A stretch of DNA of 64,000 bases from Bacillota bacterium (GCA_023397655.1 JAEWTW010000026.1:62001-126000), one strand, 5' to 3'. Shown: positions 7,396 through 16,577, counted from the first letter of the stretch. The notes: generated by a model not told the origin, from the letters alone. Translations and numbers: made by a program.

Positions 7396-7877
7396 TGGCA
7401 ATATACACAATTGGCATCGCAGAAAAGGTGATTTCCAAATCGCCTGATAAACTCGTGACGCTGGGGCTTGGCTCCTGCGTTGGCCTTGTGCTGTACGACC
7501 CGGTCAACAAGGTCGGCGGGCTCGTACACATCATGCTGCCCAATGCCCCGGCCGGCGCGGTGGGCAACCGGTTCAAGTTCGCGGATACGGCCATCGACGA
7601 TATGATCCGGCTGATACTGCAGGCCGGTGCGGTACGTCATCATCTTCAAGCCAAGCTGGCAGGCGGCGCCCACATGTTCAACAACGCCTATAACTCGGAC
7701 GTGATGGGGATAGGCAAACGAAATGCGGATATCTGCCAAAAGGTGCTGAGGGAAAACAGGATACCCATTGCCGCTCAGGACTTGGGCGGCACCAGCGGAC
7801 GGTCCATCGAATTCTGCTGTGAGAGCAATATGCTCCAAATTCGCACCGTTTCGCCCAAATCCGTGCGATTAATATGA
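7395..7877 (+). CDS. cheD: Chemoreceptor glutamine deamidase CheD
   Basis: 160 residues, the normal CheD length. The catalytic Cys lies in TLGLGSCVGLVLYD, the His in GGLVHIMLP and a Ser/Thr region in GGTSGRSIEF. CheD deamidates receptor glutamines and is tied up by CheC in proportion to CheY-P. Translation is coupled to cheC through a TAATG overlap, as expected for partners that bind one another. Next downstream, after 79 bp, is cheY. Confidence 0.93.
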   Translation: MAIYTIGIAEKVISKSPDKLVTLGLGSCVGLVLYDPVNKVGGLVHIMLPNAPAGAVGNRFKFADTAIDDMIRLILQAGAVRHHLQAKLAGGAHMFNNAYNSDVMGIGKRNADICQKVLRENRIPIAAQDLGGTSGRSIEFCCESNMLQIRTVSPKSVRLI

Positions 7878-7956
7878 TGATTTTTGGTTTATTGATATGT
7901 ATCGACTATTTGGCAGGCGGACAAATCCCCTGTTCTTTACACAAGGAGGCTGACAG

Positions 7957-8313
7957 ATGAAGAAAGTACTGGTGGTGGATGACGCCGCTTTTATGCGCGT
8001 TTCCATCAAGAACATGCTGAGCAAGCATAACTACGAGGTTGTGGGCGAAGCAGAAAACGGCAAAGTCGCACTGGCGAAATATCAGGAACTCAACCCCGAT
8101 ATCGTCACCATGGATATTACCATGCCTGAGATGGACGGCCTTGAAAGCCTGAAGAAAATACTCGCCGTTAATCCGGCAGCCAATGTGGTGATGGTTTCCG
8201 CCATGGGTCAGGAAAGCATGGTCCGTGAAGCCGTTCTGACAGGCGCAAAAGGCTTTATCGTCAAGCCGTTTAAGGAAGACGTGATACTAGCCGCATTGCA
8301 AAGCCTGAACTGA
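7957..8313 (+). CDS. cheY: Chemotaxis response regulator CheY
   Basis: 118 residues, a lone receiver domain. The acid pair DD is at 8-9 (VLVVDDAAFMR), the phospho-acceptor is D53 (DIVTMDITMPEMDG), followed by VSAMG with the switch Ser and FIVKPF with the conserved Lys. It carries the signal from CheA to the flagellar motor. A strong AAGGAGG ribosome site precedes the ATG. It sits between cheD and cheA in one plus-strand operon. Confidence 0.93.
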   Translation: MKKVLVVDDAAFMRVSIKNMLSKHNYEVVGEAENGKVALAKYQELNPDIVTMDITMPEMDGLESLKKILAVNPAANVVMVSAMGQESMVREAVLTGAKGFIVKPFKEDVILAALQSLN

Positions 8314-8369
8314 TTGTAACTGTAAGTGATTGATCATTAAAGGTCTCGTATATATTGGAAGGGGTCCGT

Positions 8370-10388
8370 ATGGCTAACGATTCATTATTGGATGTCTACT
8401 TATTTGAAAATATGCAGCTGCTCGACAAACTGGAGTCGGTGCTGCTGGAATGCGAAAAAAAATCCGGCTTCTCCACCGAGGATATCGCTGATATTTTCCG
8501 CATATTGCACACGGTGAAAGGCTCGTCCGCAATGATGAACTTTGACAGCATTGCAGGGCTGTCGCATGCGCTGGAAGACCTGTTCGATTTTCTGCGCGGC
8601 CATTCCTCGCGGCGGGAAGATCATCAGAAGATCAGCGATCTTGTGTTTACCTCGCTGGATATCATCAAGGCTGAAATCTCCAAAATACAGATGGGCGGAT
8701 TGCCGGATGGAGACGTTTCGGGCATCATCAAAAAGGTGCGGGATTTCCATGAGGTGCTCACCGGCAGAAAACCGGAACCCTCCGCTTCTGCCGCTTCGTC
8801 TTCCGATGCCGTTCCAACCGGAGGAACCGTACTCACAGGCGAAGAAAAAGGCTATAAAGCCCATGTGCTTTTTCAGAAGGAATGTAAAATGGAGAACATT
8901 CGGGCACTGGGCCTGGTTAAATCCATTGAGTCCATGTGTGCATCCATCGTCACCGTTCCTGAAGACCTGCTGGGAGAGCACAGCGACGACGAAATTATTT
9001 CAAACGGGCTTGTCGTTTACATACTTTCATCCGAATCTCAGGAGAGCCTGACGAAAAAGATCCGCGAAACCTTCTTTATACAGAATTTCAGCATAGACGA
9101 GCTGGACGCAGAAGAGTCCGTCGGCATATTTGGCGCCAAACCGGACGAAGCGCAGCCCAACGAAACGGAAACAGAAACCGCCGCCGTACTGAAAACGCCG
9201 GAGACATCAGGCACTGCCAAGCAGAGTTATCTTTCCGTGAATCTCGCCAAGCTGGACATGCTAATGGACATCGTGGGTGAGATCGTCATCACCGAAGCCA
9301 CCGTTACCAAAAACCCCAAAGTGCTGGATCTGCATCTGGAAAGCTTTGATAAATCATCCCGCCAGCTGCATAAGCTGACCGAGGAACTGCAGGACATCGT
9401 CATGTCCATACGCATGGTGCCGGTATCGGCCACGTTCCATAAGATGGAACGCATCGTGCGCGACATGTCCAACAAGTTCGGCAAAAAGGCGCAGCTGGAG
9501 ATCATCGGCGAGGACACTGAGCTGGACAAGAACGTACTGGACAATTTGTCTGACCCGCTGATGCATCTGATACGCAACTGCATGGACCACGGGCTGGAAT
9601 CCGCCGAAGACCGTAAAAAGCTGGGCAAGGCTCCTGTGGGCACCATTCGTCTGGAAGCGCGCAATTCCGGCAGCGATGTGCTGATTACCGTCAGCGATGA
9701 CGGCCATGGCCTCAACAAGGACGCGTTGATTGAAAAAGGTATTGCCAAAGGCCTTATCAAAAAGCCCAAAGCGGAGGTGTCCGACAAGGAGGCTTACGGG
9801 CTTATATTCGCCCCCGGCTTTTCCACCAAGGAACAGGTTACGGAGTTCTCCGGGCGCGGCGTGGGCATGGATGTGGTGATGCGTAATATTGAGAAGATCG
9901 GCGGCTCGCTGTCCGTGGACTCCACACCCGGCCAGGGCATGTCCGTCGTGATGCAGATACCGCTGACGCTGGCCATTATAGACGGCATGCAGGTTTCCGT
10001 GGGCGGTTCGTCCTACATCATCCCGCTGCTGTCCATCCGGGAATCCTTCAAACCCAAGAAGGGCGATTGTTTCGCCGACCCGAGCGGCCGTGAAATGATC
10101 TATATCCGCGGCAACTGTTATCCTGTCATTCGGCTGCATGAGGCATTCAACATTGATACCGACATCACGGAATTTGAACAGGGTATACTGATGACACTGG
10201 AAACGCAGTCACAGACGTATTGTCTGTTTGTCGATGAATTGGTGGGCGAGCAAAAGACCGTCGTCAAGCCGATTCCGGTTTATATCACCCGGGCGCTTAA
10301 AGGCACCAAGTGCCTCTCGGGATGCACCATACTCGGCGACGGAAGCATTTGTCTTATTCTGGATATCAACGGGCTGCTGCAAAAATAA
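8370..10388 (+). CDS. cheA: Chemotaxis histidine kinase CheA
   Basis: About 672 residues. Domains in order: Hpt (residues about 5-110) with phospho-His in RILHTVKGSSAMMNF; a divergent CheY-binding P2 region and Ala/Ser-rich linkers (about 135-290); the dimerisation helices (LAKLDMLMDIVGEIVI); the ATPase with N box LIRNCMDHGLE, G1 SDDGHGLN and G2 GRGVGMDVV; and a C-terminal CheW-like regulatory domain. The start at 8370 follows GGAAGGGG; a TTG at 8355 merely overlaps that ribosome site. It phosphorylates CheY and CheB. The HD-GYP gene follows after 18 bp. Confidence 0.95.
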   Translation: MANDSLLDVYLFENMQLLDKLESVLLECEKKSGFSTEDIADIFRILHTVKGSSAMMNFDSIAGLSHALEDLFDFLRGHSSRREDHQKISDLVFTSLDIIKAEISKIQMGGLPDGDVSGIIKKVRDFHEVLTGRKPEPSASAASSSDAVPTGGTVLTGEEKGYKAHVLFQKECKMENIRALGLVKSIESMCASIVTVPEDLLGEHSDDEIISNGLVVYILSSESQESLTKKIRETFFIQNFSIDELDAEESVGIFGAKPDEAQPNETETETAAVLKTPETSGTAKQSYLSVNLAKLDMLMDIVGEIVITEATVTKNPKVLDLHLESFDKSSRQLHKLTEELQDIVMSIRMVPVSATFHKMERIVRDMSNKFGKKAQLEIIGEDTELDKNVLDNLSDPLMHLIRNCMDHGLESAEDRKKLGKAPVGTIRLEARNSGSDVLITVSDDGHGLNKDALIEKGIAKGLIKKPKAEVSDKEAYGLIFAPGFSTKEQVTEFSGRGVGMDVVMRNIEKIGGSLSVDSTPGQGMSVVMQIPLTLAIIDGMQVSVGGSSYIIPLLSIRESFKPKKGDCFADPSGREMIYIRGNCYPVIRLHEAFNIDTDITEFEQGILMTLETQSQTYCLFVDELVGEQKTVVKPIPVYITRALKGTKCLSGCTILGDGSICLILDINGLLQK

Positions 10389-10406
10389 TGTTTACAGGGT
10401 AAGTAT

Positions 10407-11477
10407 ATGAGATATGTATCCACCAAGTATCTGAAGCCAGGAGATAAGCTGAGCACAGACCTGACCGTCTCTCAAAACCGCGTGCTGCTGCGCAAGGGTC
10501 GGGAGCTGTCTCAAACCATCATCAAAAAGCTTGAGATGCTGGGATTCCAGGGCGTATATGTAGACGACAAGCTTTCAGAAGGCATCACCGTCTCCGACAT
10601 CATCAGCCACGAGCTTAAAACCATTGCCCGGGCTGAGATGCAGGCGCTTTTTTACAATGGCGAAAACAACCGTCACAAGAGCGTAAAAAAGCAGCTGCCT
10701 TCCATCAAGAGCATCGTACATAAGATCGTCGATGAAGTCGTGCACAACCGGGAGATCATGGTCAATATCATTGATATCCGCGCCTACGACGACTATACGT
10801 ACAGCCACAGTCTGAACGTATCCGTGCTTTCCGTTGTGATGGGCACGGCGCTGGGCCTCAACAAGAAACAGCTGTACGACCTTGCCATGGGTTCTCTGCT
10901 CCACGACACTGGCAAGATGTTTATCGACAAGGATATCCTTAACAAACCTGCCCGCTTAACGCCCGAAGAGTTTGAAGAGATCAAGCTGCATAGCGAGCGC
11001 GGCTATCATTATCTGTGTGAGCAGCTGGAGATACCCGAAAACGCGCGCCTTGTGGCTCTGCAGCACCATGAACAATACTGCGGCAACGGTTATCCGGCTG
11101 GTCTCGTCGCCGATCGCATCCATCTCTACGGGCGCATCTGCTGCGTCGCGGACGTGTATGACGCGCTGACGTCGGACAGGCCGTACCGGAAAAGCATGCT
11201 GCCTTCCGATGCCATCGAGTATATCATGAGCGGCTACGGCACGCTGTTCGACCCTAAGGTGGTGGAGGCTCTCACCAAGAAGATCGCCCCCTATCCGGTG
11301 GGTACCTGCGTCCGCCTCAGCACCGGCCAAACCGGTATCGTGGTCAAGAACTATCAGGAAACGAGCATGCGGCCCCAGGTTCGGCTGATTGAGAACGGTG
11401 AGCCCACCGAAAATTATATCGACCTGTCCGAGGACATGACGGCTCTCAATATCACCATCAACGGTATTGTGGGCTGA
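10407..11477 (+). CDS. HD-GYP domain cyclic di-GMP phosphodiesterase
   Basis: 356 residues. An N-terminal domain of about 110 residues (LKPGDKLSTDLTVSQNRVLL) of the type often found before HD-GYP; then HD-GYP about 115-300 with HSLNVSVLS, the HD pair in LLHDTGKMFIDK, HSERGYHYL, and the signature HHEQYCGNGYP followed by VADVYDALTSDRPYR. All metal ligands and the GYP loop appear intact, so hydrolysis of cyclic di-GMP is likely. Being last in the cheC-cheA operon it links chemotaxis expression to lowering of the messenger, and a cyclic di-GMP riboswitch lies 11 kb away. A terminator follows. Confidence 0.9.
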   Translation: MRYVSTKYLKPGDKLSTDLTVSQNRVLLRKGRELSQTIIKKLEMLGFQGVYVDDKLSEGITVSDIISHELKTIARAEMQALFYNGENNRHKSVKKQLPSIKSIVHKIVDEVVHNREIMVNIIDIRAYDDYTYSHSLNVSVLSVVMGTALGLNKKQLYDLAMGSLLHDTGKMFIDKDILNKPARLTPEEFEEIKLHSERGYHYLCEQLEIPENARLVALQHHEQYCGNGYPAGLVADRIHLYGRICCVADVYDALTSDRPYRKSMLPSDAIEYIMSGYGTLFDPKVVEALTKKIAPYPVGTCVRLSTGQTGIVVKNYQETSMRPQVRLIENGEPTENYIDLSEDMTALNITINGIVG

Positions 11478-11495
11478 AGCAAATGGAAGTCCACC

Positions 11496-11518
11496 GGCTG
11501 TTTTTAACAGCCTTTTTT
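11496..11518 (+). terminator. Intrinsic terminator of the cheC operon
   Basis: GGCTGTT, 3-nt loop, AACAGCC, then six T: a clean Rho-independent terminator 20 bp after the HD-GYP stop. Confidence 0.85.
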
Positions 11519-11589
11519 ATTTCCTTCTTCTTGCGCCGACCATTCTGTCCTGTTTTTCGTTCACCGAAAAATATTCCGTTCATATCCAG

Positions 11590-11617
11590 TTGATTTTTCA
11601 GGAAAAGCGAATATACT
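11590..11617 (+). promoter_or_regulatory. Promoter of the dinB operon
   Basis: TTGATT, 16-bp spacer, TATACT. The transcript would begin near 11624, exactly at the LexA box. Confidence 0.65.
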
Positions 11618-11624
11618 ATCTATA

Positions 11625-11636
11625 GAACTTATGTTC
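11625..11636. promoter_or_regulatory. LexA (SOS) box
   Basis: GAACTTATGTTC is a perfect match to the Gram-positive LexA/DinR core GAAC-N4-GTTC. It lies 7 bp after the -10 box and 14 bp before the dinB start codon, so LexA bound here would block transcription until DNA damage. Confidence 0.85.
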
Positions 11637-11650
11637 TTTAGGTGGAGATC

Positions 11651-12898
11651 ATGAAACAGCGCGTCATTTTACATTCGGATATGAACAACTTTTATGCCAG
11701 TGTGGAGTGTGTGCATCGGCCCGAGCTGCTCAATCTGCCGGTGGTGGTGGGCGGCGACGAGGAACTGCGCCACGGCATTGTGCTGGCCAAAAACTATCTT
11801 GCCAAAGCCACGGGCATAAAAACAGGCGAAGCGCTGTGGCAGGCGCGGCAGAAGTGCCCTGATCTCGTAGTGCTGCCGCCCAACTATCCCCTCTACCTGC
11901 GCTACGCCAAGCTGGCACGGCAGATCTACGCGGATTATACCTCCCGTATCGAACCGTTCGGGCTGGATGAAGCATGGCTGGACGTGAGCGGCGAGGACGG
12001 TGAGCGCGTCGCAGGTGAGATACGCAACCGCGTGAAACGCGAACTGGGTGTTACCGCGTCGGTGGGCGTCAGCTACAACAAGATATTCGCCAAGCTGGGC
12101 TCCGACATCAAGAAGCCGGATGCCACCACGGTGATCAGTCTGAACAACTACAAAGCGGTGGCCTGGCCGCTGCCCGTGGATGAACTGCTCTACGTAGGAC
12201 GCGCCACACGCCAAAAGCTGATGAAAATCGGCGTATCCACCATCGGCGCGCTGGCGCAGACGCCTGCCCCGCTGCTGCACGGCATGTTCGGCAAGGTGGG
12301 CGACGTGCTGCACAGTTTCGCCAACGGTTTTGACGAATCGCCCGTGATGCAGATGGATGAGGAATCGCTGATCAAATCCGTCGGCAACTCCACCACCACC
12401 CCGCGCGACCTCGTCTGCGACGAGGACATCAAGGTGACGCTATACGTGCTGTGTGAGAGCGTATGCGCCCGTATGCGCGAGCATGGCTTTCTCGGCCGCA
12501 CCGTCGCCATCTCAGTGCGGGACAACGAGCTGCAGCGTTTCGAACGGCAGGTGAAGCTGCCCAAGCCGTCCTGCATATCCGGCGAGGTGGCCGCGGCGGC
12601 GATGGAGCTTTTCCGGCAGCACTATAAATGGCCAAGGCCGGTGCGCAGCCTCGGCGTGCGCTGCACCGACCTGATCTCCGCCGCAACGCCCCTGCAGCTG
12701 TCGGTGTTCGGCGACGAGGAGAACCGCCAGAAGCAGGAGACGCTCGACCGCACGGTGGACGACCTGCGCCGCCGTTTCGGGCATTTCGTGATCCAGCGCG
12801 CGTCTGTGCTGGGGGACGGGCCGCTCGGCGGCATCAACCCCAAGGGCGATCATATCATTCACCCGGTAGGATTTTTTAAGGACGGTATGCCGCAATGA
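11651..12898 (+). CDS. dinB: DNA polymerase IV (Y-family translesion polymerase)
   Basis: About 415 residues, slightly long for DinB. Catalytic residues are in HSDMNNFYASVE (first Asp) and FGLDEAWLDVSG (Asp-Glu pair); the thumb helix-hairpin-helix region includes LPVDELLYVGRATRQKL, and a little-finger domain follows. It copies damaged templates with low fidelity. The start is ATG 11651 behind AGGTGGAG, not the GTG at 11642 that lies inside the ribosome site. It is the first gene of an SOS operon with a small unknown gene and an SRAP protein, under a LexA box. Confidence 0.92.
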   Translation: MKQRVILHSDMNNFYASVECVHRPELLNLPVVVGGDEELRHGIVLAKNYLAKATGIKTGEALWQARQKCPDLVVLPPNYPLYLRYAKLARQIYADYTSRIEPFGLDEAWLDVSGEDGERVAGEIRNRVKRELGVTASVGVSYNKIFAKLGSDIKKPDATTVISLNNYKAVAWPLPVDELLYVGRATRQKLMKIGVSTIGALAQTPAPLLHGMFGKVGDVLHSFANGFDESPVMQMDEESLIKSVGNSTTTPRDLVCDEDIKVTLYVLCESVCARMREHGFLGRTVAISVRDNELQRFERQVKLPKPSCISGEVAAAAMELFRQHYKWPRPVRSLGVRCTDLISAATPLQLSVFGDEENRQKQETLDRTVDDLRRRFGHFVIQRASVLGDGPLGGINPKGDHIIHPVGFFKDGMPQ

Positions 12899-13176
12899 AG
12901 GAAAGACGTTACGAAAACGCGAACAAAGTATATGTAAAGGTGGAAGCACTTTTTTATCCGGACGGCCAGCTGTATCCGCAGGCCTTCTGGTGGGAGAGCG
13001 GACGCCGTTACAGTGTGGATAAGGTGCTGGACGTACGCCGTGCTGTCAGCCTCAAGGCGGGCGGCATGGGCATACGCTACACCTGCCTGGTGCACGGGCA
13101 TCAGACCTGCCTGTTTTTTGAGGAAGACCGCTGGTTTTTGGAACGGAGGGAACCCAAATGTGCGGACGCTACCTGA
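12895..13176 (+). CDS. Small conserved-looking protein of the dinB operon
   Basis: 93 residues, overlapping the dinB stop by ATGA and the next gene by 19 bp, so it is translationally tied to both. The sequence is beta-rich: KVYVKVEALFYPDGQLYPQA, then GIRYTCLVHGHQTCLFFEED, with two Cys and several aromatic residues but no recognised catalytic motif. I do not recognise a named family. The context (SOS polymerase before, abasic-site protein after, one LexA box) suggests a role in the damage response; that is inference only. Confidence 0.7.
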   Translation: MKERRYENANKVYVKVEALFYPDGQLYPQAFWWESGRRYSVDKVLDVRRAVSLKAGGMGIRYTCLVHGHQTCLFFEEDRWFLERREPKCADAT

Positions 13177-13769
13177 TCGCAATGGAAGATGATATCATCG
13201 AGATGCGCGAGATACTGGACGAGATCAATGAACGGTACAAGGATACGCCTGAGTCTGCTGCCGTGAAGACGGGTGAAATATTCCCCACCGAAACCGCGCC
13301 TGTGCTGGTGCGGGGCGACGGAAAGCCGCAGGCGGTACAGATGAAATGGGGCTTCCCCAAGTGGCAAGGCGGCGGGGTCATTATCAATGCGCGCGCCGAT
13401 ACCGCACAGGACAAGCTGACATTCCGGCCTTCGCTGGAATCACGGCGGTGCGTGGTGCCGACTACAGGTTTTTTTGAGTGGCGCCAGGAGGAGGGCAAAA
13501 AAAAGACAAAGTATCTTTTCCGCCTGCCCGAGACCAGGATGCTGTACCTCGCGGGACTGTACAATGTATTTCGCGACGGCGCGCGCCCTTACGACGCCTA
13601 CGTGATACTGACTGCCGATGCCAACGTGTCTGTCTCGTCGTATCACAACCGCATGCCGCTGGTGCTGCTGCCGGACGAGATCCATGCGTGGCTCACCGAC
13701 ACGGCGTTCGCGTACGAGCATGTGCAGCGCCCCTGCCGCGCGATTCTGGAGGCCGCCGCCGCGCTGTGA
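13158..13769 (+). CDS. SRAP-domain (YedK/HMCES-like) abasic-site DNA-protein crosslinking protein
   Basis: 203 residues, full length for the family. The invariant Cys2 begins the protein (MCGRYLI); other active-site residues are Asn in INARADT, Glu in TGFFEWR and His in SYHNRMPLVL. Relatives form a thiazolidine link between Cys2 and abasic sites in single-stranded DNA, shielding them from breakage. The ATG at 13158 is fixed by the catalytic Cys2 and by GGAGGGAACCC upstream. It is the last gene of the SOS operon with dinB. Confidence 0.93.
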   Translation: MCGRYLIAMEDDIIEMREILDEINERYKDTPESAAVKTGEIFPTETAPVLVRGDGKPQAVQMKWGFPKWQGGGVIINARADTAQDKLTFRPSLESRRCVVPTTGFFEWRQEEGKKKTKYLFRLPETRMLYLAGLYNVFRDGARPYDAYVILTADANVSVSSYHNRMPLVLLPDEIHAWLTDTAFAYEHVQRPCRAILEAAAAL

Positions 13770-13782
13770 CAGCCGGGTAAGG

Positions 13783-13811
13783 TTGCGCTCATTCGCCATT
13801 TGCCGTATAAT
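13783..13811 (+). promoter_or_regulatory. Promoter of the amino acid ABC operon
   Basis: TTGCGC, 17-bp spacer, TATAAT, ending 57 bp before the start of the substrate-binding protein gene. Confidence 0.6.
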
Positions 13812-13868
13812 GTATACATTGGGCCGAGTATCCAAGCATGGAACGGCCTGCCCCAAGGAGAAACACTG

Positions 13869-14675
13869 ATGAAGAAACTATCAATTGTACTGATCGTATG
13901 CATGCTACTGACCGCGCTGGCCGGCTGCGCTCCCGCCGGCTCAAATGATACGCCCCTCGTTGTTGCGATGGAGCTGGCTTATCCCCCGTTCGAGACCAAG
14001 GACGACGCGGGTAACCCCTCGGGCGTCAGCGTGGACTTTGCCAAGGCCTTCGGCGAATACATCGGACGCGATGTGGTGATCGAAAACACCGCTTGGGACG
14101 GCTTGATACCGTCGCTGCAGACGGGCAAAGCGGACATGATCGTCTCGTCCATGACCATCACCGAAGCCCGCAAGGAGACGGTGGACTTCTCCGTGCCGTA
14201 TGCCAACGCGCTGCTCGCAATACTTGCCAATAAGGATTCGGGCATCACGTCGATCGACGACCTCAACCAGCCCGGTAAAAAGCTTGCGGTAAAGACGGGC
14301 ACCACCGGCGATACCTACGCGCAGACAAGCTTGCCCAATGCCGAGCGCATCGTGCTGGCAGACGAGAGCGCCTGCGTCACCGAGGTGGTGCAGGGCAAGG
14401 CGGATGCCTTTATCTACGACCAGCTGACGATATACCGCAACTGGAAGGACAATGAGGACACGACTGTCGCCGTGTTCATACCGTTCCAGGATGTGGAGCA
14501 GTGGGGCGCTGCCGTGAAAAAGGGCAACACCGAGCTGCTGGATAAGCTCAACGAGTTCATCCCCACGTTCACCGCTGAGGGCGGCTTCGATAAGCTGACG
14601 GAAAAATATCTCTCCGATGAAAAAGCTGCTTTTGACGAATTGGGCTTTCAGTGGTTCTTCAATTTGAAATCATAA
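13869..14675 (+). CDS. Amino acid ABC transporter substrate-binding lipoprotein
   Basis: 268 residues. A lipoprotein signal peptide ends in the lipobox LAGC at residue 20, so it is anchored outside the membrane. The mature part is a family 3 solute-binding protein: LVVAMELAYPPFETKDDAG, VDFAKAFGEYIG, ENTAWDGLIPSLQTGKADMI and FSVPYAN are the usual landmarks of polar amino acid binders. The start at 13869 is set by AAGGAG. Its stop overlaps the permease start (TAATG). The exact amino acid cannot be told from sequence. Confidence 0.9.
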   Translation: MKKLSIVLIVCMLLTALAGCAPAGSNDTPLVVAMELAYPPFETKDDAGNPSGVSVDFAKAFGEYIGRDVVIENTAWDGLIPSLQTGKADMIVSSMTITEARKETVDFSVPYANALLAILANKDSGITSIDDLNQPGKKLAVKTGTTGDTYAQTSLPNAERIVLADESACVTEVVQGKADAFIYDQLTIYRNWKDNEDTTVAVFIPFQDVEQWGAAVKKGNTELLDKLNEFIPTFTAEGGFDKLTEKYLSDEKAAFDELGFQWFFNLKS

Positions 14676-15460
14676 TGAAATTGCAAAACATATTTCTTTC
14701 GGATAAAGATCACAAAACGCTGCCGCTCAAGGCGGCGTTCAATTTATTGCTGCTGACTGCGGCTATCGTCGCGGTGTTCTGGCTGTCACTCTCCGCCATC
14801 GGCGTCACGCTGGATTTTGGCTTTGTCAGCCAATACCGTGTACGCATCGGGCAGGGCTTTGTGATGACGCTGCTGGTCAGCGTCGCCAGCTTCGCCGTCA
14901 GTCTTGTGCTGGGTATCGCCAGCGCGCTGGGTCAGGGTTCGCGCGTGCTGCCCGTGAAATACCTGTGCAACCTGTACGTCTACTTCATCCGCGGTACGCC
15001 GCTCATCATGCAGATACTGCTTTTCTTCTACATAATCGGCACCGCGTGGGGCATCGACAACCGCTTCGTCGCGGGCGTACTCACGCTGTCCATATTCGAG
15101 GGCGCGTACATCAGCGAGATCGTGCGCGGCAGCCTGCTGTCCATCGATTCAACGCAGTGGGAGGCCGCGAAGGCGGTGGGCTTCAGCCGCCGCCAGACGC
15201 TGCATCTCGTGGTGCTGCCGCAGATGGTGGCGCGCACGCTGCCGGCGCTCACCGGGCAGCTGGCCTCCATCATTAAGGACTCGTCGCTGCTTTCGGTGAT
15301 CGCCGTATCCGAGCTTTTTCAGGCGATACGCGAGATCAACGCCGACACCTTTCAGCTATTCGAAGGCTACTTCCTGATGGGTCTGCTGTATCTGTGCCTC
15401 ACGCTGCCCGTCACGCTGGTCACCAAACGGCTGGAGAGGAAGTATCGCTATGAAGCTTGA
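14675..15460 (+). CDS. Amino acid ABC transporter permease (HisM/GlnP type)
   Basis: 261 residues with several membrane segments (LLLLTAAIVAVFWLSLSAIG, then MTLLVSVASFAVSLVLGI). The typical RGTPLIMQILLFF motif and the EAA loop EAAKAVGFSRRQTLHLVVLP, which docks to the ATPase, are present. It forms the channel, probably as a homodimer since only one permease gene exists. The start overlaps the upstream stop by one base, and the 3' end overlaps the ATPase gene by 11 bp, showing one operon. Confidence 0.92.
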   Translation: MKLQNIFLSDKDHKTLPLKAAFNLLLLTAAIVAVFWLSLSAIGVTLDFGFVSQYRVRIGQGFVMTLLVSVASFAVSLVLGIASALGQGSRVLPVKYLCNLYVYFIRGTPLIMQILLFFYIIGTAWGIDNRFVAGVLTLSIFEGAYISEIVRGSLLSIDSTQWEAAKAVGFSRRQTLHLVVLPQMVARTLPALTGQLASIIKDSSLLSVIAVSELFQAIREINADTFQLFEGYFLMGLLYLCLTLPVTLVTKRLERKYRYEA

Positions 15461-16193
15461 GCTCACCGGCCTTTCCAAAAGCTTTGGCAGCCAGCACGTG
15501 CTGGGTCCCGTGGACTTCGCAGACGATATCGATACGCTGGCATTAATTGGCCCCTCGGGCAGCGGTAAATCCACGCTGCTGCGCATCGTGGGCGGCCTTC
15601 TGTCCCCCACTGCCGGGCAGGTGCTGGTGGACGGTATCGAGGTGCCGCAGGACGAAAAAAGCCTGATGGACTATCGGAGGCGCATCGGTTTCGTGTTTCA
15701 GCAGGGCGGGCTGTTTCACCATATGACCGCACGCCAGAACATCACCGTGCCTCTCGTGCGCGTACACGGCCTTACGCAAGCCGATGCGGACGAACGGGCA
15801 GATGCCCTGCTCACACGCTTCGGGCTGCTCAGCCAGGCGCACAAGCGCCCACAGTCGCTCTCCGGCGGCGAACAGCAGCGTATCGCTATCGCGCGCGCCA
15901 TTGCCCCGCGTCCCAAACTGCTGCTGCTGGACGAGCCCACAAGCGCACTGGACCCCGAGTTCACCACCGAAGTGCTGGATATGGTGAGCGAGCTCAAAAC
16001 AGACGGCATGCGCTTCATCATCGTGACGCACGAGATGGGCTTCGCGCGGCACGCATGCGAGCACATCGCGTTTCTGTATGATGGCCGCCTGTGCGAATAC
16101 GGCGACAGTGCGCGTCATTTCACGCAACCTCAGACACCCGAGTTCTCCCGCTTTCTGAGCAAGCTTCTGGGATGGAATATCAACAAATCGTAA
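15450..16193 (+). CDS. Amino acid ABC transporter ATPase (GlnQ/HisP type)
   Basis: 247 residues. Walker A GPSGSGKST (near 33), Q-loop FVFQQGGLFHHMT, signature LSGGEQQRIAIARAI, Walker B LLLLDEPTSALDPE and the switch His in IVTHEMGFA are all intact. It powers the importer made with the two preceding genes. The ribosome site GAGAGGAAG lies inside the permease end. The downstream gene is convergent, leaving only a 6-bp gap and no separate terminator. Confidence 0.93.
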   Translation: MKLELTGLSKSFGSQHVLGPVDFADDIDTLALIGPSGSGKSTLLRIVGGLLSPTAGQVLVDGIEVPQDEKSLMDYRRRIGFVFQQGGLFHHMTARQNITVPLVRVHGLTQADADERADALLTRFGLLSQAHKRPQSLSGGEQQRIAIARAIAPRPKLLLLDEPTSALDPEFTTEVLDMVSELKTDGMRFIIVTHEMGFARHACEHIAFLYDGRLCEYGDSARHFTQPQTPEFSRFLSKLLGWNINKS

Positions 16194-16199
16194 AGCCTG

Positions 16200-16481
16200 T
16201 CAACCGGGGTCGGGCATCGACACGTTCTCTTCATCTGGGATGAACGGACTCTCCATCGGCTCCGGCGGAGCCGGTGTTTCCGATGCCGTCGGGGCAGGAT
16301 ATGATGTTTCTTCCGCGCCGGCAGGCTCGTTCACTACGTCGACCACAGGTGTTTCCTTAGGCTCCGGCAGCTGATTCGTTTCTGCTGCCGTATTTTGAGT
16401 ACCAGGCACTTTGTCATCCGCACAGGAGCCCAACAGCGCCAGCAGCACCACACAAACAATCATGATAACCTTTTTGGCCAT
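16200..16481 (-). CDS. Small Pro/Glu-rich lipoprotein
   Basis: 93 residues. A short signal peptide (MAKKVIMIVCVVLLALLGSC) ends in a lipobox Cys, followed by an acidic, proline-rich, low-complexity tail (PEPKETPVV, PTASETPAPPEP). No folded domain is recognised. The start at 16481 has GGGAGGTGC at good distance; longer in-frame starts lack one. A terminator (16578-16611) separates it from the surface-protein operon upstream, so it needs its own promoter or read-through. Probably a surface-exposed spacer protein; function unknown. Confidence 0.65.
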   Translation of the reverse strand: MAKKVIMIVCVVLLALLGSCADDKVPGTQNTAAETNQLPEPKETPVVDVVNEPAGAEETSYPAPTASETPAPPEPMESPFIPDEENVSMPDPG

Positions 16482-16577
16482 AAGCACCTCCCGGCTAAAT
16501 ATACACATTAATGATATTTCCGCCTGCGACAAGCCTTCCAGCCTTTCTTTACCCTGAATCCGCACATATGTCGATAT

